Source: Exophiala sp. HKRS030 (Eukaryota; Ascomycota; Eurotiomycetes; Chaetothyriales; Herpotrichiellaceae). Taken from it: 21,515 nt of DNA. The notes under the pieces were generated by a model. That model did not search any database. It was not told where the DNA came from and saw nothing but the letters and a program-made list of their open reading frames with translations. Below, one piece after another: positions 16,745 to 21,515 of this stretch. Both the position numbers and the translations under genes were made by a program. The stretch covers positions 4,444-25,958 of the forward strand of contig JAHWDD010000037.1 in assembly GCA_023897205.1 (NCBI GenBank). The letters run 5' to 3'. The first letter of the stretch is position 1. Each line of letters starts with the position of its first letter.

Positions 16745-19328
16745 ATGCCAGAAAACGGCACCCTCTCGGCGAACGACAAGGCTATCAAAGCACAGAACTT
16801 CTCTTCTACTGCGTTACTATCTTCAATCTGCGCTGGCTCGCTTGCTTTTGCGCTTTCTGTCGCGGCCTTTTTCATCTTGAGTAGATTTGATCGCTTCGAC
16901 TTTATTTTGTAATTTATGTAGGCGATTCCAGAGTCTAAGTAGAGCTGACAGTATTACAGGGAGCCTCGTATTCATTCGTACCTCAATCTTGTCGCAAAAC
17001 CGTTCTGTCGCCGGCCCTGGCGATTGTTACGCAACCACATCACGATGTCGAATATAACTCTTATGCACGATTGTGGTATCGAGGCATTGTTTTTCGACCG
17101 CTTCATCCGATTTCTACTTCTACTATTTGGGTCGTCCGCGGTTGTCGTAACGCCAGCTATCATGACTTTCAATTACTTTTTGGGCTCGGGTGATTCGGTG
17201 GATCCCCTAGACCGATTCAGCTGGTCAAGCTTAGCTCCAGAGCAAGCCGAGTACTACTGGATCTACGCCGCATTCGTGCCTTGCTTCGCTGGCTATACCC
17301 TAGTCCACATCACCTACGAACTCAACCGAGCTGTCTCAGTGCGCATGCGCTTGAGCAAAAATTATTGCCGAGGGCACGGCGCCGATTCTCGACAGTTCTT
17401 TGTTGGAGTCACCGGCATTCCCACGGACCTCCAGGACGAACGTAAGATTCGGGCTTACTACCAGCACTGGGAAACGCACATTCGAAGCGTGAGGTTCGTC
17501 CGTAGCGATGATGTCAAAGGGGATCTCTCTCTGGAACGCGAACAGTTGATCCGAAATATCGAACGATGTGAGATGGCGTTTATTCTTAAAGAAATCAAGC
17601 TATCGGCCGGAGACAAGATTAATATCCAACGCAGGGTGACTGAAAGGTTACGCCATCGCTATATTGGCTTCTCTTCATATGAAAAAACCGTTCGCGGACG
17701 TCTCCTAAGGGCAATGTCACACTGGATTCCATACGAAATGCGGCCAGTCTCCTGGCTGTATCAGACGCTGGTCGGTATAAATCGCGAAATCGACCGAGAG
17801 CAGCGAGAATTTCCTCAAGGTGCTGGCTCTGCTCTGATGGAGATAGATGACTATCTCATTGCTCAGGCTCTTTCGGTTGCCCGACTATCGATGAATGCGC
17901 CATATCTCAAAGTACAGTACTTAGGGTCAGATCGGTCTCGCATAACCTTATCAAATATTCGAGGTCCGTATCATCGCGTACAGGCTCGGCGGGGAGGCAT
18001 CGATATCTGCATCGTTGCCTTCATAATTTTATGGACAGTTCCAGTCGGGGCGAGCGGGTTTCTTTCCCAGCTAACCTCTGGGCTCTATCTAATCTACGGC
18101 GAATCAAAATTACCACCGTGGCTCATCGGCCCCCTTCAGGGTATAGCGCCCCAACTAGCGACGTCTGCTTTTGTGGATACTTTTCCATTTGTTCTGCAAA
18201 CTCTCACGTCGTACAAACAGTATCCGACGATGGAAGGGTCCCATGTGTCGGTCCAGTCGTTCTATTCCTACTTTCTATTCACGCAGCTCTTCATCACCAC
18301 ATCAGTCTCATCCGGGTTAATTCCAACGCTTGTCGCCGTGTTGGACAGTGGGATCACGAGGGTACCACGTCTCCTGGCACAGAACTTGCCACTGGCGAGC
18401 ACTTATTTTCTATCTTTCGTCTTTCTGCAGGCAATGTCGCTAGCTACTTCTACCCTACTCCGTGGTCCTGCCTGGTTCCGACGCTTCAGACTGCTCCTTG
18501 ATCCCACCAAAGGAAAAGGGACACCGAAGGACTTAGTTGAGCGAATCTATGACTTACACGACCGAGTCGACTGGGGAAGGACTTATCCGTTATACTGCAC
18601 AATTGCTAACATTGGTATGCTTTTCCTTTACGTCCGAAAGGTCACCACTAATGAGCTGAGTACTAGTATTGATATATGCATTGCTTGCACCTTTGATATT
18701 ACCTATCTCCTTCGTCAGTTTTGGTATCATCCTCGTCTGCTTTCGACATAGACTCTTATATGCGTCTTACATTCCATTCGACAATGGTGGAATACATTAC
18801 TTCCATGCTATATTTCAGCTCTTTTGGGGTCTCATTACATCAGAGATATGTCTCCTTGGTCTATTCATTCTCAAAATCAGTCCGACACACCTAGGTCATG
18901 ACATCGGCCAAATCGTCCTTGTTTCCCTTACTCTTTTCGTGACTCTAAAGTACCGAGCAATTTTGCAGCAAGTTTACCAGCCACTTCTCAAGAGTCATGG
19001 GGTTAATATGGTTGATGAACCAGCCCATGGAGCTGACAGCTCTCCTGTTCGAGAGAGATTTTGCGCGCCAGCATGGAGATCCCAGAGTCCGATCCATTCA
19101 ACATCCAGCAATAAGGCCACTGGAGATGCGATTATATGGCTGCCAAAAGATCCACTCGGCATTTGTGACCTCTTGCTAGACACAGTCAGGCGGAGGTATT
19201 TTGATTTGCAACGGGGGAACAGAGAATATTGCACCAATTCTGGTGCGGAGATGAAACTATCTGGTCAGGTCTTGCTCCAGGTAGATACTGCAACGTCGAC
19301 TGAGAGGTTCGAGAATCGTCTCTCCTAG
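16745..19328 (+). CDS. CSC1/OSCA-type (DUF221) cation channel
   Basis: Model: join(16745..16908, 16960..18614, 18667..19328), 826 residues, in phase throughout. Intron 1 (51 nt, GTAATT, GCTGAC branch, TACAG) and intron 2 (52 nt, GTATGC, ACTAATG branch, TAG) are well formed. Family order is complete: an N-terminal RSN1-type part with a first transmembrane helix (LAFALSVAAFFIL, ~33-45) and two more (~103-123 and ~155-173); a cytosolic PHM7-type region (~185-395, starting FFVGVTGIP); the 7TM pore region (~400-700, including IILWTVPVGASGFL, TFPFVLQTL, IYALLAPLILPISF and SEICLLGLFIL); and a hydrophilic tail with IIWLPKDPLGI. Characterised relatives (yeast Csc1, plant OSCA1, animal TMEM63) are hyperosmolarity- or stretch-activated Ca2+-permeable channels. 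The cytosolic region is divergent, so the substrate and gating are inferred only from the fold. Confidence 0.88.
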
Positions 19329-19816
19329 AAGATACCGATAGACATAGACAACTCCTCCGTTACGAGCCTCTTGTTGCCGCCGCCAAGATTTTATGAAGGA
19401 TATCTTAGCATCCGTATCCCTATCCTCGGGGAATTCGACCCAGGGGTTTTAAGGACTGTGTATACAGAAATCAATTAAGTAACGAGTAGTAAAAAGTAAA
19501 TAAGGAGCACACGAAAACAGAGAATCAACATCTGCATTTCGTTATCTGCGGAAGACTGTTCGCGACTAAAAGGTCGGTATATATAAGAAGCAGGAAGGGA
19601 ACTAGTATGCTTTGACACCTTATACTAGTTTCTGTTTTAGGGACTGCACGGAATCTGGTGGGTCGTTTTCAACCTCGCCCTAGAAAGGTATAGGTCACTG
19701 TTCTCGACCATAAAGCATGTCCCTCGATAAAAGGTAGCCTTTCTGAGCTATTCGAAGGCAATGTAACCGTCAAATATACAATTATGGTCTGGGGACGGAC
19801 CATCCTCTTACTGTGA
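19329..19816. promoter_or_regulatory. Intergenic region and promoter of the patatin-like gene
   Basis: This runs from the 3' end of the channel gene to the start codon of the patatin-like gene. No coding frame is supported. A strong TATA element (TATATATAAG, 19578-19587) lies about 230 nt before the ATG at 19817, implying a leader of roughly 200 nt. Confidence 0.45.
19578..19587 (+). promoter_or_regulatory. TATA box upstream of the patatin-like gene
   Basis: TATATATAAG is a close match to the TATA consensus in rightward orientation and is the only strong one between the channel and patatin-like genes. Confidence 0.45.
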
Positions 19817-21515
19817 ATGGAGAATATGTCTTCTTGTCCGCATGTGCAATGGCTCGGCCTAGAGGGCTCGGCGCCCCATTGGTCTCTCCTAGAAACAGAT
19901 CGCCTGAATTTGATCACAGACCACTTACGAGACCCTCCGAGCCAATTTCCCTCGATACTATTCTTTATTGGGAGAAAATCAAAGACTACAGCCTTGAAAG
20001 GGCTGTATGCTGGAAACAATCCCACCAGGCGTCGGTCTCACGGAATTGCAAACCTATATGTGGACTCGAATACAACTAATTCCGATCGCCCCATCATTTT
20101 TGCCGACTGTACAATCAATGCAGACTGTTCAGTCGCGACAAGTGATTGCAGCAGCTGCCATGATCAGCGACGCGTTCCAATTCATCGGATGGAAGGCGAA
20201 TCCAGCATGAAGCTGATTAACGTGGTCGCACACGTCCACCTGAACCTTCTCTTTCCCTTTACACATATAGTATGTATCTTCGCCGATGACCTCGGGGGAA
20301 ATCTAGCTTGTGCTCGATACCTGGAGACTTGGCTTGAGCTTGGCGTGTGGACCGCCGACGGCAACGCCCGTACATGTCCACAATTGGTCATCGTGACCAC
20401 TGATACTGTGGAAGTGAATGCCCTTGTACAGACTGAATCCCATACCAAGTTCGCCTCGTTCTTTGACTCGTTGGTCATTTTGACCTCCAGTGTGTCGAAA
20501 TCGCCGAGTGACCCGGCGTCACAATTTCTTCAAGCACGTCTGGGACACATCCTTGATGATGTGCGTGACGACCATCGGAGCCGCCATCTCCTCTTCAGTG
20601 CCCAACATATGGTGGAGGCATTCGCTGGGGCGGTCCAACAGTTTGTGCGAGGACCAAGGAAAGCCGTGGATTTGTTCACATGCCTAGCACCGCCCATCGA
20701 CCCTCTGTCCAACTTCGATGTTATTCTACAGAGATTTTTCTCCATTGCGGCCAAGATGGGCGTCGCTCCAGCAGTCGTCTTTGACTTCATTGCGTCTGCA
20801 ATGTTGGTACAGGCCTATCAGAAGCAAAGCCACCGTGGGTGCAGAAGGATATCCAGCCGAGCTTTCCTCATCAAGCCTAGATACTGACAGACGACAGGCT
20901 TTGCTCCAACGCGAGTATTCGACGTCTTCTTCTATCGAGATTTGGACTCATGTCAGACTGTTCCATGCTACAATAACGTTTTGGCCATTCGGGCTCGGTT
21001 CCTGGACCATTTCAAGTCTCTTGGGCCGGGAGCTTCCGCCATTGTGACGCGGCAGAAAATTTTGCGGCAACAGCGGCCTCAATGGAGGACCCTGAAATCA
21101 ACCACACATTGTTTTCTCTGCATGGCAAGGCCGTCAGAAAGGATGTTACTTTGTGGCCACAGCTTATGCGAGGAATGTATTCGAGACTACTACCCGGCAG
21201 ATATAGGCCCATACACGTACTGTGTTGGCATTTGCGAATTCTGTGGCGTCGATGCTCTCAGTGTTTTCTCTTGCAAACCTGTCACGGTGGAGCCGAATAT
21301 TGCTGCGATTGACGGTGGCGGTGTGCGTGGCGTGGTTGCCTTGGTGCTATTAAAACGTTTGCAGGTTGCGCTTGATACTGGTCAACCCATCTGGGAGTAC
21401 TTCGATTCTTTCATCGGAACAAGTGTCGGTACGACAACCTAGCTTAACACATGGCACCCGCTTAATAATAGCTACAGGAGGGCTCATTGTCCTAGACCAC
21501 GTGGTCTGCGGATCA
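19817..21515 (+). CDS. Patatin-like phospholipase with P-loop-like N-terminal and Cys/His-rich domains, 3' truncated
   Basis: Model: join(19817..20834, 20898..21428, 21478..>21515); 529 residues visible. Residues 1-340 form an N-terminal domain with LGLEGS, a P-loop-like segment (FFIGRKSKTTAL, ~49-60), IIFADC (~93-98) and VCIFADDLGG. A Cys/His-rich, RING-like module follows (C411-x2-C414, C425GHSLC430-x2-C433, C452-x2-C455). The patatin domain begins with the oxyanion motif DGGGVRG (~478-484) and includes the nucleophile elbow GTSVG (Ser515). Its catalytic Asp lies beyond the edge. Patatins hydrolyse acyl groups of membrane lipids. Intron 1 (63 nt, GTGGGT, ACTGAC branch, ACAG) removes an in-frame TGA and creates HRFAPTRVF. 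Intron 2 (49 nt, GTACGA) restores GTSVGGLIVL. The stop immediately before the ATG and the family-like start (CPHVQWLGLEG) support the start. It is cytosolic by lack of a signal. Similar fungal proteins often carry further domains downstream, which cannot be seen here. Confidence 0.85.

Noticed and set aside
16585..16884. 99-codon rightward open frame before the channel gene
   Set aside because: It overlaps the first channel exon in another frame. That exon has the expected transmembrane helix and a phase-matched intron.
18031..18501. 156-codon rightward open frame inside the channel gene
   Set aside because: It is an alternative frame of the 7TM region, which is unambiguous in the main frame.
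20718..21047. Rightward frame bridging the stop at 20887, suggesting a frameshifted patatin gene
   Set aside because: A 63-nt intron at 20835-20897 restores the family-like sequence without any frameshift, so the gene is read as intact.

Overview
The window looks like accessory nuclear DNA of a filamentous ascomycete, most likely a Eurotiomycete of Aspergillus/Penicillium type. This rests on compact genes cut by 47-133 nt introns with GT(A/G)NGN donors, CT(A/G)A(C/T) branch points and YAG acceptors, and on the families present: GH128 glycosidase, Kelch secretory protein, CSC1/OSCA channel, F-box protein, degenerate MADS-box protein, C2H2 protein with the H-x5-H spacing common in fungi, and a fungal patatin-like protein. 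I see no rRNA, tRNA, CRISPR or recognisable transposase. All splice models were read by eye from consensus sites and reading-frame phase.

Layout, left to right. 1-327: 3' end of an unrecognised gene with an in-frame stop. 624-1514 (-): GH128-type glucanase. 2124-2770 (+) and 2917-3408 (-): a convergent pair of small orphan helical proteins. 3409-4379: no supported gene. 4380-6067 (+): F-box protein, three exons. 6562-8029 (+): secreted Kelch-repeat protein, two exons. 8030-8873: non-coding, with an imperfect inverted repeat. 8874-10349 (-): 491-residue charged, proline-rich orphan. 10610-11304 (+): Ser/Thr-rich, probably GPI-anchored wall protein. 11383-11989 (-): MADS-box-like protein. 12516-13145 (+): coiled-coil orphan. 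13271-13768 (-): small Cys-rich protein of a fungal family of unknown function. 14399-14690 (+): C2H2 zinc-finger gene broken by a frameshift. 15208-15690 (+) and 16022-16480 (-): a second convergent pair of small helical orphans. 16745-19328 (+): CSC1/OSCA-type channel, three exons. 19817-21515 (+): patatin-like phospholipase with an N-terminal P-loop-like domain and a Cys/His-rich domain, running off the right edge.

The genes do not form an evident metabolic cluster. Three themes can be seen: cell surface and secretion (GH128, Kelch, GPI-type protein, channel), regulation or protein turnover (F-box, MADS-like, zinc-finger remnant), and the patatin-like protein, whose architecture resembles proteins discussed as fungal innate-immune effectors. 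Small lineage-specific helical proteins lie between them. Several apparent breaks (F-box, MADS-like and patatin genes) disappear once short introns are placed. Those that remain are the zinc-finger frameshift, the in-frame stop near the left edge, and the missing secretion signal of the glucanase.
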